Part shown: piece after piece, positions 36,969 to 48,959 of the stretch
How positions within the stretch are numbered: the stretch's first letter is position 1
Layout: every line of letters starts with the position of its first letter
Assembly (NCBI RefSeq): GCF_025766255.1
Contig: NW_026516705.1
Span: forward strand, 62,001-126,000
Reading direction: 5' to 3'
Length of the DNA stretch: 64,000 nt
DNA from: Zychaea mexicana
Lineage: Eukaryota > Mucoromycota > Mucoromycetes > Mucorales > Lichtheimiaceae
Notes under the pieces: model-generated
What the model saw: the letters and a program-made list of their open reading frames with translations, nothing else
Databases searched by the model: none
Told to the model about the DNA's origin: nothing
Program-made: the position numbers and the translations under genes

Positions 36969-38445
36969 GAAAAAAAAACGATCCTTTTCTCCTATTCCTT
37001 TCCACTATACTATCGCTGGAAAGAAAGATATATTCCCCATCTTTCACACACAGACACTGCACACGTTTCTTATCCTCTTTTTCTTCTCCTTATCTATTTC
37101 ACTTTCCTTTTATTATCTTCGTTCATCCTTACTGTTTAATATAGTCTCCTTGATATATAATCTTTTTCTTTGCTCCGGTAGCCAAAAAGATGTTGTTAGT
37201 GTAGTATCAATTTAATTTTTTAAACAAAAAAAAAGCGATTACTTTCTTTCCCTGCCTCCTTCTTTTTTTATTCATCAAGTTACCAATGTCACTAGATATG
37301 TCTATATTTGTACGGCGATCATTCATGCCTCTGCGTAATAAGATTTCTACAGGCAACATTTGCAAACGTATGCTACGTTGTTGTTATGATATGTATCAAC
37401 ACATACGTGCCCGCTGTGACGCAGTTTGATAAATCACTAAAATAAGCCTCTACATATAATAATGGGCAATACTAAAACACTTACTACACTACCAGTCTCT
37501 AGACCTGCATAGATTTCATAAATTAACTAGTTAGTTTGAAAAAGTGTGTAGTGGATCCTTGTTGATTCCAGAGCGTCGATTCCCAAATTATGTGTGAAAT
37601 TTATGAGGAACAAACTTTGTTTGGAAGCCTCTTCCATATTTTTCTTTTGTCTGCTAGCGCGAAAGTTTACAGATTCAAGAGAGTTGAAGGCTTAAAGATG
37701 TGAACTAAGTGGGTCAGCTGCACGTATTTCACCGTGAGTTAGTGATGCGGATATCACTAGAGTATGGCATGAGAATTTTTTGATTTGCTGCTGCTGTTGT
37801 TGCTCATTGATCTTACAGTATCTAGTAGATAAAGGCATTGGTAAAGTTTATCAGCTCTTCTGCTTACGTCATGTATATTAGCTGCTTTGGTATAGGGTAG
37901 TATCGCTAAAGTATTCAAGATAATCTTGGGTCATGCGTCTTTGTGAACACAATGTCTTGGGCGGGTATATATGCTCAAAACAGATTGAAGGAGCGTGTTA
38001 TATTGGAAAGATCGTGAAGTGACACAGCGATAAAGGTTCTTTATAATGCGTTTATCATATAAGGTCATAATCATATCATAATATATGGGGCACTGACAGA
38101 ACAAACATGTTTGCTTCTACTTAATGTTAGAACTAGCGCTTATTAATGGTATCTGCAGCTCCTGTACGATTTGGGTTAGTATACATACAACTTTCAGGCA
38201 CGGAACACCTGTAGTAGATCCTTTTTTCCTTGCTTCCATTTTTATCGCTGATTTCTGCGGCGGCAGTTCAGGTACCATATCTGCCACAAAAGTAAGCGGA
38301 GCTGCCTTGCAGTTGTGAAACATTCATGCACTGCTTGAAAACAGCACCCAAGACAATGACAGGCAACTTCTTTAAGTTCGAAAACTTCTTTCTCTATAGC
38401 TCTTTTGATTAAAGGTGCACAGTAGCAATATCATAAGAGATTAGA
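36969..38445. other. gene-free AT-rich stretch
   Basis: About 1.5 kb downstream of the RGS gene contains polypyrimidine tracts and then AT-rich DNA. A few short frames exist (for example 38117-38323) but none has a domain or a homologous look. I see nothing further. Confidence 0.4.
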
Positions 38446-38453
38446 TGACGTCA
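38446..38453. promoter_or_regulatory. CRE/ATF palindrome TGACGTCA
   Basis: A perfect 8 bp CRE (TGACGTCA) lies 115 bp upstream of the ATG of the candidate small gene at 38568. A second half-site (TGACG) occurs at about 38472. Sites of this type bind ATF/CREB bZIP stress factors in fungi. Confidence 0.5.
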
Positions 38454-38567
38454 CAGCGGGGCTGAATTTCTGTGACGAGCTTTTTTAGCGCGTTTTTTCC
38501 AGTGTTTTGCTCTGCACCTTCACCTTCAAAAAAGTGTTTGCTCTGCACCAAATCAACATCTCTCAAA

Positions 38568-38826
38568 ATGTACAGGACAGCAATCAACAATGTAGCCCGC
38601 GAAACGACAACAAGTATGTATAGAGAGATTTCGTAGCTTTAGAAGTTGTTAGCACTTTGAAATAGAAACAAACGCTAATTATTATGTCATTTACTTTCAT
38701 TTTCAAGCATTTACAGGTGGCGGCTTTCTTGCAAAAGAAGCCCGGTTTGCTCGAAACATTGCCACTGAGCTTTATTTCACACAAGAGCCTTCCGAAAGTC
38801 TGGGGTACGACTCAAACTGCCCCTGA
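38568..38826 (+). CDS. possible 51-residue protein in two exons
   Basis: Exon 1 (38568-38613) and exon 2 (38717-38826) join through a good donor (gtatgt) and acceptor (ttacag) into a 51-residue frame. The first 30 residues have Arg and Lys but only two Glu and form an amphipathic-looking helix (MYRTAINNVARETT then FLAKEARFARNIATELYF), so a mitochondrial address is conceivable. I do not recognise the protein. In support are the clean intron, the A-rich context before the ATG (TCAAAATG) and the upstream CRE. Against it are the short length and no known relative. A further exon after 38940 in another frame is possible. Treat as tentative. Confidence 0.3.
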
Positions 38827-38939
38827 TCAACGGTAAAAAACGTTAGGTAAGAGACGCAGAACACTTTTGAATGGTTGTTTTCTCTTCAATCTTAATTTCT
38901 GGTACAGTCTGATTACATGTTCTTAATAATATCTATTTT

Positions 38940-39780
38940 TTCTTTCTTTTTCATAATTCCAGGCCGCGATGCTGCTTGGGATCACTTCTTCCCTCCCTTT
39001 TACTTTTTCTTTTAGGGCATCTCATGTCAGCGGACTGCCCAAAGTGTACAGCGAGTGTGCGGGTTTGAGGGTTGGCCGCCTTTGGATCTGCTGTGCATGG
39101 CGGGCTGATATGAGCATGCCTAGTGGTCCTAAACCGTAACCGGCACTAAGTATATGCCCTCTGCGAGTATTCAGAGTAAGCGAGGACGAATCCCTACTTG
39201 TCCGGCGACCAGTGGCTGCGAAGCTTTTCTTTATATCTATTTTCCAAGAGCTCCAAGCGTAGCTAGTCCTGCATCTCTGACCGTGGCTGGCTGCTCCTGG
39301 GGCATTCTTACACCATTAAGGGAACCTTCTGCTGCTGAGGCACTCGCGTAGTCGTGTACTCCCAAGTGGGTTTGTGGACGCTGGGGAAGGGCTTGCCTCT
39401 CAGTTAGTAACTCTCTCTGCGATCATTATTTATTACATTCACCTTTTTTTTACACCCTCTTCTTCTTCAACGATGACGCGGTCCCGAGCAGCGGTGCGTC
39501 TTTAACTGCGAGGGCTGTTGTCTGGTGGACTTATCAATGAAGAGAGCAGGTATCATTGAAAATGGGGAGGGTGGATGGAGTGGGATGATATGCTAATTAG
39601 ACAAAAATTACGCTTGCGTGGTTTTCTCTTTTTCTTGTAGTAGCAGGAACCGCACCTTTGGACAAGTGTTACATTTGGCTGGACAGCGAAAAGTTGATGT
39701 GTCCTGGGCCGCCATGCTGGCGAACGCGGGGCTAACTAAATCCGTGTCGTTAAAGTGAGCGTGTGTGCCGAGTAGTGGAT
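38940..39780. other. GC-richer block without clear coding capacity
   Basis: This stretch is visibly richer in G and C than its AT-rich flanks and contains many short complementary words, for example GCCGCC, CGGCG and GGCTGGCTGC. No long frame or splice plan holds together. It could be a structured non-coding RNA, a degraded element or a small multi-exon gene. I looked for the conserved cores of U1, U2, U6, SRP RNA and 5S rRNA and did not find them. Confidence 0.3.
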
Positions 39781-40430
39781 GGGGTGCGGGGTAATGTGGG
39801 CTAACATGTTCCTTATTGTGAAATCAGAAGTGATTGACTATTCATTGATAATGTAGGCGCTTGATACTTAATGCTTCCACGTCGTCAAAAAATAAATGTT
39901 TATAACTTGATGCTCTTTAAAATCTTCAAGCGCTGTGGAAAAGCATTCAAAGTCTTCTTAAGGCTTTTATAAACAATAAATTACCATCTTGGATTTTCAT
40001 ACACGTGCTTGATGTTTTACCGGGTCTAGGTCCCGATTGTCCTAGTTTTTACACGATACATTCATCTTGTTTATCTACTATTAAAAGAGAAGTGGTGCTT
40101 ACTATAGTTACCCATTTTTGGAAATCCTGATCCTGTTTTGGAAATTGTGATGCTGCTAAGCCCCGGCTGTCAGTATATTTTTTTTTGGCGCTAAAACTGG
40201 GATAAACCACTGCTCTTCCCTCACCTTTTCCTTCTGCCCACTGAATTCTTACACCACTATTTTCTCTTTTAAAATGAGTTTGCAACAAGTATGACACCGC
40301 ATATTAGATTCTTCTTAGAAGATCTGACAACATTGTTCAGCGCGCAGCGCGCATTAGTTTCAAATGAACAATCGTTTTGAGTATTTTGAGTATAAAGCAA
40401 ATAATAACCATATATTTCCCGCTTTAACAG

Positions 40431-43400
40431 AGTGACCAAGACCAAATAAACGTGCTTACCTGTATTTGTGGCTCAACTAGCCATTTGACCGAAAGTCATC
40501 ACGATTGTCCTTTGAATGAGCGTAACGTACGCCGTAGAATTGATAATGATGTATGTTTGTTATCTTTAATAGCGTGTTTGGCGGCTATAGTTATTAGAAA
40601 ACAAGCAAAGCGAGTTTGCTCAGGATTTAGATAGAGGCGCTGGAGGGGGGGTGTGGGCAGTTTTGGGGAAACGCCCCACAGGAGGATCTGTGGGAGGGAA
40701 CATCTTACAAATCGTCTACAAGATATCGTCTTCAAGATGTATTTCTTTGTCGGTTGTTTCTTAACACTAATTGTATATATGTAGGACATGAATATTGTCT
40801 TTGAGCAGTTTGATTCTCATACAAGTCAGCGCCAACGTTGCCGTTGTAGGTCCACCACACATCAGCGAGTAACGCATCGCGATTGCCCCCTTAATCGGAA
40901 CAATCAAGGTATAGAATCTAACCATGCAGTATCTAGAGCTATGTGTGTTGTGTATTTGTGAAGCACATTACTTATGTGTGCATTGTAGGGAATGTCCGTG
41001 TCTGCGCGAGCTGTAATGCGCCTGGCCACTCTCGACGAACTTCTGAAGACTGTCCTTTCAATGATGCAAACATCCGATCTGAGCATGGGGCACAGTATCA
41101 AATAGCGTGCACTGTTCCTTTCGTTCCTGAAGATGTGTTTGGCCCCAGCATTTGTTTTACACTGGGAGAAAACTTTCACCGACATGTGCTTTCTCGCATG
41201 GCTGCTGTTTGTACGTTTTGTCAGGCACGTATGTGGATTGAGGAGCGTATTGCCAGCTCTTCAAACTCAAACCCACGTTTCAGTATTTGCTGCACTCACG
41301 GAAAAATACAGTTACCTATCCCTCGCCCTCCGCCACAAGAAATCATCGACCTGTTGACCAGCGGAAACGACGATTTCTTCACTAACATTCGCGCTTATAA
41401 CAACATGTTTGCATTTGCGTCCATTCGAGCAAACTATGATCGCAATTCAGCTGACGGATCGCAAGGTGTTTCAACTTTCCGCATAAATGGCACGATGTAC
41501 CATTGCATGGGTGCTTTACGACCAGAGCAGCAGCAATCAGCCAACTTTGCTCAAATATATTTTGCCGATACGCAAGAGCAACTGATGAGAAGACAGACGT
41601 TGTTCACTGGACTCAACAGTGAGACGATAGCTGTGCTTCAGGGCGTTATGGAGAGATGCAACCCGTACGCACAGACCCTCATGAATGCTGCTGAATCGTA
41701 CCGTGACACCCCTATCGGAACACTCCAAGTTGTCATTCGTTCTGCGCGTGAGATGGGTAGACGCTACGATCAGCAAAGTTATCCCGAAGTCGCTGCAATG
41801 ATCGTCGAAGACACAGTGGATGGTGCATCATCACCGCATGACATTATCATCCGCGATCGTCAGTTGGGTCTTCGAACTGTCAGTTCCCTCCATCCATCGT
41901 ATATGCCCCTCCACTACGTGCTTATATTTCCGTTTGGTGATGATGGTTGGTTTGCTGGAATGCAGTGCGGAAGTGCCGACCGTCAGACTAATACTGTTAC
42001 GTTGCTCGAGTTCTGCTCCTATATGCTCATGGTCCGTGACGGGGACCGCACGAGCTACCAGCACCACTATCGTCGTCTTTTCCAACAATTAGTTGTTGAC
42101 AACTATGCACGCATCGAGTATTCGCGCCTTCAGTATATTATCAACAATCAAAGTGATTTACGTTCTGAGGTGTACAACGGTATTGGTGATGATGTAGATC
42201 CACGTCAGATTGGTCGATCAATTATTTTGCCATCTTCTTTCACAGGGGGTCCACGGTACATGAAGCAGATGCTCCAGGATGGATTGGCAATCATTCGTCA
42301 AAGAGGCAATCCCACACTCTTCATCACTTTTACCTGCAATCCACAATGGCCGGAAATCCAAGCTGAACTTCTTCCAGGTCAGCAGGCGTTTGATCGCCCT
42401 GACATATGTTCCAGGGTGTTCCATATGAAGATCACTGAGATGCTATCTCATATCAAAGAGTCCAGTTGCTTTGGTCGCGTCGAAGGTTATGTGGCAACTG
42501 TTGAATTTCAGAAACGTGGCTTACCACATGTCCACATCCTACTTATCTTGCACCATGAAGACCGTCCTCGCAATCCTTCTGATTACGACCGTTTTGTCTG
42601 TGCTGAGTTGCCAGATCCTGTCACACAGCCTCAACTTTACGCCACAGTGACAAGGTCAATGATACATGGCCCATGTGGAAATTCTAAACCTGATGCTGTT
42701 TGCATGAAAGACGGACGTTGCTCTCAAGGATATCCAAGTCATTTGTTATTGAAACGCGTGTGAGCAGAGATGGTTATCCGATCTATCGCAGATGTGAAAA
42801 CCTTCATCGTCGCCACCACTTCCACCGATCCAACTTTGTTGCTGACAATTCTCACATCGTACCATATAACCCGTACCTGTGCCAAAAGTACAATGCTCAT
42901 ATCAATGTCGAGATCTGTACCTCTGCACGTGCTATCAAGTATTTGTGCAAGTACATCACCAAAGGATCAGACAGAGCGCAATTGGAGACTGTTAGAGCTG
43001 GGCAGCCAGAAGCAGTGCGATCTACTACTGCTGTTGTTGGAGCCGTGCTGCTACGTATGGAAATGCTGAGCGCGAGCCGGTAGACGAGGTGACACAATAC
43101 CAGAATGCACGGTATATCGGCCCATGCGAGGCAATTTGGCGTACCTTCGAATATCAAGTACATATGCATCATCCCTACGTCTCCCGGTTAGAATTGCATC
43201 TTCCTGACCAGCAATCTGTCACTTTCCATGCAAACGATTCGCGTGTCGGTCTTGCAGCCGCACGTAACAACGCATCAAGAACAAAACTTACCGCTCTTTT
43301 TGACCTTTGCTCCCGCGATGAACAGGCTCGACAGTATCTTTACACTGAGATTCCTTGCCACTATACTTGGGATAAAGGAAATAAGACATGGATCCGCCGC

Positions 43401-45484
43401 ACCCGCCCACCATTTCAAAACATTGTTTCTCGCATTTACTTTGCATCACCGTCCAATATGGCGCTGTACTCACTTCGATTGCTGCTGCTCACTGTTCGTG
43501 GTCCTACCAGTTTTGAGTCTTTAAGAACGTTGGGTGATGTGGTGCATCCATCCTTTGAAGCTGCTGCTCTCGCGCGTGGTTTGCTCGAGTCTGATGACGA
43601 GTGGGATCGCTGCATGACTGAGGCGGCTATCCATTCTCCTTCAGCTGCATCACTTCAAGCTTTTGTGTATATCCTTACAACTGCTCACCTTCCAATCCTC
43701 GCAGACTCTGGGATAATCATCGCGAAAGAATGAGCGATGATTATTTTTTTCAAGTACACTTTCAGCTTCCGAACAATGAGACCGAGTTGGTGCCTGGGCA
43801 ATGGAACGAAGTATTCCAGCGTACTCTTGGTGACGTTGAGATGAGGCTCCAATCTACAGGTCATCACTTAACCGAGTTCCCTTCTTTGCCGCAAGATTTC
43901 GTGACTGAGCTCGATGCTCTTCCGCAGCTTACTGCTTTAGAAGCAGTCGAGCGTGGAGAGTATGTCACAGAAGAACAAACACGAATCTACGATGAGCTAT
44001 CCAGTCACTCAACGACGACCAAAGACACGCATTCGACGCAGTCATGCAAGCAATCAACGAACCAGGTGACCTCGACCAGTCACACCTTTTCTTTGTCAAT
44101 GGCCCTGGAGGTACAGAAAGTCTCAGCTTTTCAAGGCGCTATTGAGTCGTGTTCGTTCGCAGAGCAAATTGCGCTGCCTGTTGCATCCTCTGGCATTGCT
44201 GCAATTTTGCTTCCCGGTGGTCGAACGGCTCACAGCCGCTTTAAGATACCGATCAACGCTGACGACGCTACAACTTGCAATCTTCGTCTTGGTGGTCCAC
44301 ACGCGCATCTTATACAGCAAGCGTCACTGATTATATGGGATGAAGCATAATGTGCAGCAAGTACAACTTTCAGGCTGTCGACAAGGCATTACGTGATATC
44401 ATGGGTGCTGTCAATCCTGTGTATGAGCGCGTCCTTTTGGTGGAAAGGTCGTTGTTTTTGGCGGGGACTTTCGCCAGCTACTGCCTGTTGTCAAGAAAGG
44501 TACACGGTCTGAAATCACTGGAGAGTGTATCAAATCTGCGTCTTTTTGGCAGCATGTCCGGGTGTTGCATCTTACAGTTAATATGCGTGTCCGTAATGCA
44601 GGACCTGCTGCTGCTGCCTTTCTGAAACACTTCTTACTGTGGGTGATGGACGACCTCCATACAGAGACAGCGTCGAAATACCTCAAGAATGGCTAATCGA
44701 TTCAAGAGATACAGTTTCTCTAATCGATACCATTTACCCAACAATCCGCCAGCCAGATCCACAACCACACCACTATAGCAATCGTGCTATTTTAGCTGCT
44801 AAAAATATTGACGTTGACGAGATCAACCAATAGGCGTTTGAACTTTTTCCTGGCCAAAGCAGACAGTATCTCTCCACTGACCGTATTCTGGACACAGACG
44901 ATCCAGACGTTGCGGCGGTAAGCTATCCCCCCGAGTATCTTGCTCTTTAAGTACCGGTGGTATTCCGTCTCAGCTTTGGAGCTAAAGATTGGTATGCCAT
45001 TGGTGCTTCTGAGAGATCTCAACCCAGATGAAGGTCTGTGCAATGGTACCAAATTTTCGTCACTGCTCTTTTGGACAACTGCATAGTCGTTAAAAGAATT
45101 GACCGAGGCCATGACGATGAGGAGCACTATCTGCCTGAATCAACATGTGCACCACAGAGGGTGATATCCTTTCATCCTTTGTCGACGCCAATTTCCTGTT
45201 CGTCCCGCATTCGCCATGACCATCCACAAGGCATAGGGACAAACTTTAACGCATGTGGCATTCGTTTGCAGGAGCCTGTGTTTGCTCACGGTCAATTATA
45301 TGTTGCTCTTTCACGGGCAACAAACCCAAACAACCTCTGCGTAGCTGTCGATATGACAGAATTACCTTTTTCAGATGTCCCTGCTACGACAAACATCGTT
45401 TACCATGAAGTGCTTTTGCACCCACCACAGCAATTGCCATCTCAAACACACACTGCTACTACTACTACTACTACTACGTCTTGA
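40431..45484 (+). pseudogene. Helitron Rep-helicase gene, multiply frameshifted
   Basis: Three exons (40431-40550, 40785-40908, 40989 onward) each begin the protein with one zinc knuckle. The large exon reads open to 42763 and contains the Rep part: FITFTCNPQWPEIQ and VATVEFQKRGLPHVHILL, with His-Val-His at 42527-42535. The frame then shifts at about 42735, just before the two-Tyr segment (Tyr codons at 42940 and 42952). It shifts again at about 43055 and 43700, inside the helicase Walker A region (44101-44121), and right after Walker B (IIWDEA, stop at 44348). There is a nonsense codon at about 44831 and more shifts up to the helicase end (QLYVALSRAT, about 45295-45330). The mutations are single-base changes in otherwise well-conserved sequence, so inactivation looks recent relative to the insertion. 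Homing is Helitron Rep/Hel in general; no host role is suggested. Confidence 0.85.
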
Positions 45485-45717
45485 ACACCTGTTTCTCTCC
45501 TACTCTTCTCTTCTCTTTTTTACTTCCTCTTTGTATACGTATCATTTTAGACCCTTTCTTTTTCTTACAATTCTATCTCTATTGTCTTTTCATCAATCGC
45601 CATGTAAGCATATGTTTTAAGCCGAGTACCTTTAAATTTAGTAGGGTAAGGGTTTAGTGTAGTAATAGTGATAGTCAGTGAGCGCAGCGAACGAGTTTAG
45701 TGTTTAGGTAGGCGAGT

Positions 45718-45856
45718 AAGCTCGCGAAGCGAGCAGGGTTTAGGGTTTAGAAGGGGGGCGTGGGGGGAACCCCCCACGAAACATCCAGACCGTTGAATGA
45801 CCCGGAGCGCAGCGCAGGGGCTCATTCAGCCGAGCGAAGCGAGGCAGGTGGATGTT
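45718..45856 (+). repeat. Helitron terminal block, copy A
   Basis: The block starts with a hairpin (GCTCGC, loop GAA, GCGAGC) and a telomere-like GGGTTTAGGGTTTAG. Next comes a G/C hairpin (GTGGGGGG then CCCCCCAC), then nested inverted repeats: AACATCC (45780-45786) with GGATGTT (45850-45856), and TGAATGA (45794-45800) with TCATTCA (45822-45828). It closes with GCCGAGC, loop GAA, GCGAGGC. It matches copy B at 50291-50425 with only a few differences. Confidence 0.8.
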
Positions 45857-45857
45857 G

Positions 45858-48640
45858 ATTATATGTATATTAAAAGTGGTAGAATAAAACACATACATTA
45901 ACAAACAGACATACTATCAGAACTTTCTGTTTCTTTATAATATTGTAAAGGTGCAAAGTGAGCGATGGTGTCGATTAGGACAAAGGTCTTTAACTCTTTT
46001 GAGCGTGGATATGTTATCCGGATTAATCTATGATAGCTTTTCTGGAAGTCTCCAACGTCTTGGGAAGCGTGTATCTAAGCTATCGGTCCCTCTTGTCCTG
46101 GATCGGTTGCCCATCTCTACTACTTAGTGCCATGCTATGATGACTAATCAAAGTCTTGTCAAAACTTGTGTAGAAGTCGCTATATATATCGCGACCCCTC
46201 TTTAATACTGGCGCTACCTGGTGTACCTGTTGATAGGCCCACTGCCCCATTTGCATAAGCTGAATCACCGGAAAGATTTCATAGTGAATTGTCTGGCCGA
46301 TTACCGTAGTGTATAATTATCTGTGTATACTATCATATAGGTGTTTAACCGAGTTTCTCATCATGATGTATTAGGAAGTGTAATAATATGTGGGAGCTTA
46401 AGACCCACGCTGAAAATCGGGAGATTTTTTTTGGTTCATGAAGAAGAATAAGAAGAGATTATTATTCTTTCCTAATAATTATTGTGTGGTGCTCTATGTA
46501 GTCCAGCTGTGGCCGTCGCCCCCCAACGTGGCGTAGTACCTCGTGGGCTGCCCGCCAACTGTAAGTAAAAATATGATTTTCTTTTTGTTTTCGAGGGTTA
46601 TAGGGAAGAGTGTCTCTTGAAAGAAGGGGGAAAGGAACTTTTAAGTATGATACTGCTGACATGTGTGTTCACTCTGTTTATCTTTATTATTAAAATCTTT
46701 AAAAGTTAGCTGAAAAATCCAAAAAAGAAAACTCTCATCCATGTAAATTCACAGACAGAAAAAGAGAAAGTAAATACTTACGCAAAGCATTCCCCAAATT
46801 CATGGGGGACCTCGGCCGCACTTTTGACCCGTGGGCACGGGGAATTTGAAAATGAAGCAGGACTTACGCCCGGAGGCTGCCTGAGTAAAAAAACAGCCGT
46901 TCGCGTGAAACGATGCAACATCCGAAGATGGGTCGAGACAGAGGCTACTAGGAACTGTGAAAGAAAGCAAAGGGGGAGGGGAGGGGGATAAACTATATTA
47001 AGAACGCAATAGACGCTTTTAATGACTTCCTGGGTCAGAGCAAGGGGAGGAGGGGAGGGGGGTATAAAATATATAAAGAACGCAAAGAAGAAGATGAGGC
47101 TTTTAAGGACTTCCTCAGGTCCAAGTCAAAGCAAAAAGCACACGCCACCGTCCAGATGGATGGATAGATATTGACCACTACCGATGGACTACTTGACAGG
47201 TCGGCTTCTAGGAGCGGGATGACAGTGGAGCATCAATCTTGACTAGCATGGAGGTGTCTGTGCACTATCGCCATTCCGAGAAACGAAAGAGATGAACAGT
47301 TAATGGGAAACTGTTAAACCACACACATACAAGATTCTATCGTGCTATACTTACCTATACTTCTACGATGAGACACAGGAGAACCGAACACCCAGTCAGT
47401 GTAGAGCAGAGAATCGCAGCCAGAACAGAAACACTTCTTCTAGCTGGATAAAAAAAAGATCATTAGAGGGCTGCACCCACTGTGCTATCTTTATTTTTGA
47501 CACGGCATTACCATCCTCCTCCATCCCAAGCTGACTTACATTTGTTTTGTCGTTTCACAGCAAAGTTATAGACAGAGAGAGATGGGGTCTAAGCCAATCC
47601 AAGTTCAAACAGATCACCGCAGAGCCATCCTCTATTAGAAAAAAGAAAACATCTATGAGCAGCTGCATACACTTTTTGACATGTCACGGCAGACATCTTC
47701 CTGGTTCTTCAAACACGCAAAGACAAGCACAAGCACAGCGATACTTACTATTATGACATCCTTGGCTTGGAGGAAGAGAGCCTTGAGTTAGAGAGAGGAA
47801 AAGCAAGAAGGGGATGACCAATTCTGAAAAAAGAATAAGAGAAGAAAGGGGAGGAGAGAAAGAAAACTTTTTTGAGAGACTGCCATATTGCATACGTCAT
47901 GGTCAGGAGCCCTTTCCCGTCACGCTGCTGTACACACTGCACACCTTTGACGCGTCATCCCCAACACCCATGTCATCCTACTCACCTATCATACCAATGT
48001 TCAAGTCCCCTTTTGCTTATACTTACTATCTGTTATTTGTCCGCAGGACACAATTAACCCAACCAGCATAAAGCGAAACCTGAAGTAGAATGAAAAGAAG
48101 AAAGATCATGAGCAGGCTGTTCTTAATATGCAACTATTCCTGACACGTCATGGCATCAGCACCTCCAACAGACACTCGACTTCTCTCCAACTCATCCTCA
48201 CATTTCATTCCCTACCGTACTTACAGTTGTTGCTTATGTTTAAGGGTGGGATGCAAACAACAAATCGAACCAACCATTTCAAAAAGTCAGAATCCTATAG
48301 TAGTAGCAGAGAAGAAAGGAGGATAACATTAGCGACTGTATGCTGTACACACACTTCTTTAGACACGTCAAAATTCAGATCTTCTTTCGTATATCACATC
48401 CACAAGCAAAGCCTCAAGTCACACTTCACATTTTCCATATTGTACTTACTCTTGCATCTGTGCTTTGAGAGCCAACGTGAGGGGGAGATGGACCAGGTTA
48501 AGACGAGAAGAAGGTCTGTGTCAAAAGAAAAAAGAAAGTGAGATAAACGTATCTTGAGATACTCGCAACCGGTTGCATACGCTCTTCTCACTCACCACCA
48601 TAAACATACACTCTTCGATCCTCTAATCCGTATTAATGAT
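45858..48640. other. unexplained accessory stretch between the Helitrons
   Basis: About 2.8 kb contains no complete gene. A minus-strand frame at 46080-46268 (QLMQMGQWAYQQVHQVAPVL and onward) has protein-like composition but no family I know and no start context. An imperfect tandem repeat lies at about 46963-47135. From 47.2 to 48.6 kb there are scattered acceptor and donor-like words and AC-rich pieces (for example GACACGTCA at about 48140 and 48362), but I cannot build an exon chain. It may be captured host sequence carried by a Helitron, or an older nested insertion. Confidence 0.35.
46963..47135. repeat. imperfect tandem duplication, unit about 80 bp
   Basis: Two adjacent units share AGCAAGGGGAGG-like purine tracts, a TATAAA/ATATTAAGAACGCAA segment and a GCTTTTAANGACTTCCT segment in the same order. 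The second unit is slightly longer because of an added AAGAAGATGAG. Confidence 0.65.
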
Positions 48641-48959
48641 ACTCACATTGAATAGCTTTGGCTTACAAACGTTGACGAGGAGGAAGAGGAGCGGCATGAT
48701 TGCTGCGGCCGCGCGGTTATATAGAGTAATGAACAAGGCATTTGAGCCAGTTCAATCTATCCAATCAGATTGCTCTCTCACGTTTATGACGCGCCGAGAT
48801 GTGTGGCTCCTCCAGATAAGAAAGTTTATTCTACATGAATGTATGACTATGTGAGTAGACGGGTATCGCATCGAGAAAAGACTCAAGCGGATAAGCGTTA
48901 TAAACACGATATGAAGCTCACTTCAAATCCTTCATCATCTGAGAAGTGTCATCGCTTTA

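Larger units (their letters stand above)
40431..45857 (+). mobile_element. nearly full-length Helitron, inactivated
   Basis: The element encodes, in order, zinc-knuckle exons, a Rep domain with an HUH motif, a two-Tyr segment and a Pif1-type helicase. It is followed by a hairpin-rich terminal block (45718-45856) shared with the second copy at 50291-50425. This is the order found in autonomous Helitrons, which move by rolling-circle replication. The 3' border is set by where the two copies stop matching (just after GGCAGGTG, about 45850). The 5' border is not visible, because the usual 5' TC end cannot be picked without a second full copy. A TAC/ACT microsatellite (about 45453-45477) has grown within the last codons of the helicase. 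No intact transposase can be made from it, because the coding region is broken repeatedly. Confidence 0.85.

Noticed and set aside
39473..39762. Two-exon gene from ATG 39473 to the frame ending near 39760
   Set aside because: The available donor leaves the wrong phase for the second frame, so no consistent protein results.
38940..39780. SRP RNA, based on a GGCACTAAG word
   Set aside because: The conserved helix 8 core (GGAA loop and AGCA) is missing, so the single word is not enough.
45746..45762. GGGTTTAGGGTTTAG as a telomere or subtelomere marker
   Set aside because: It is only two units, is embedded in the Helitron terminal block, and a single unit occurs in the other copy; it is not a telomere tract.
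46462..46662. Minus-strand frame with SWRAAHEVLRHVGG
   Set aside because: It is short, has no start context and no family, and lies within accessory DNA; it cannot be told from chance.
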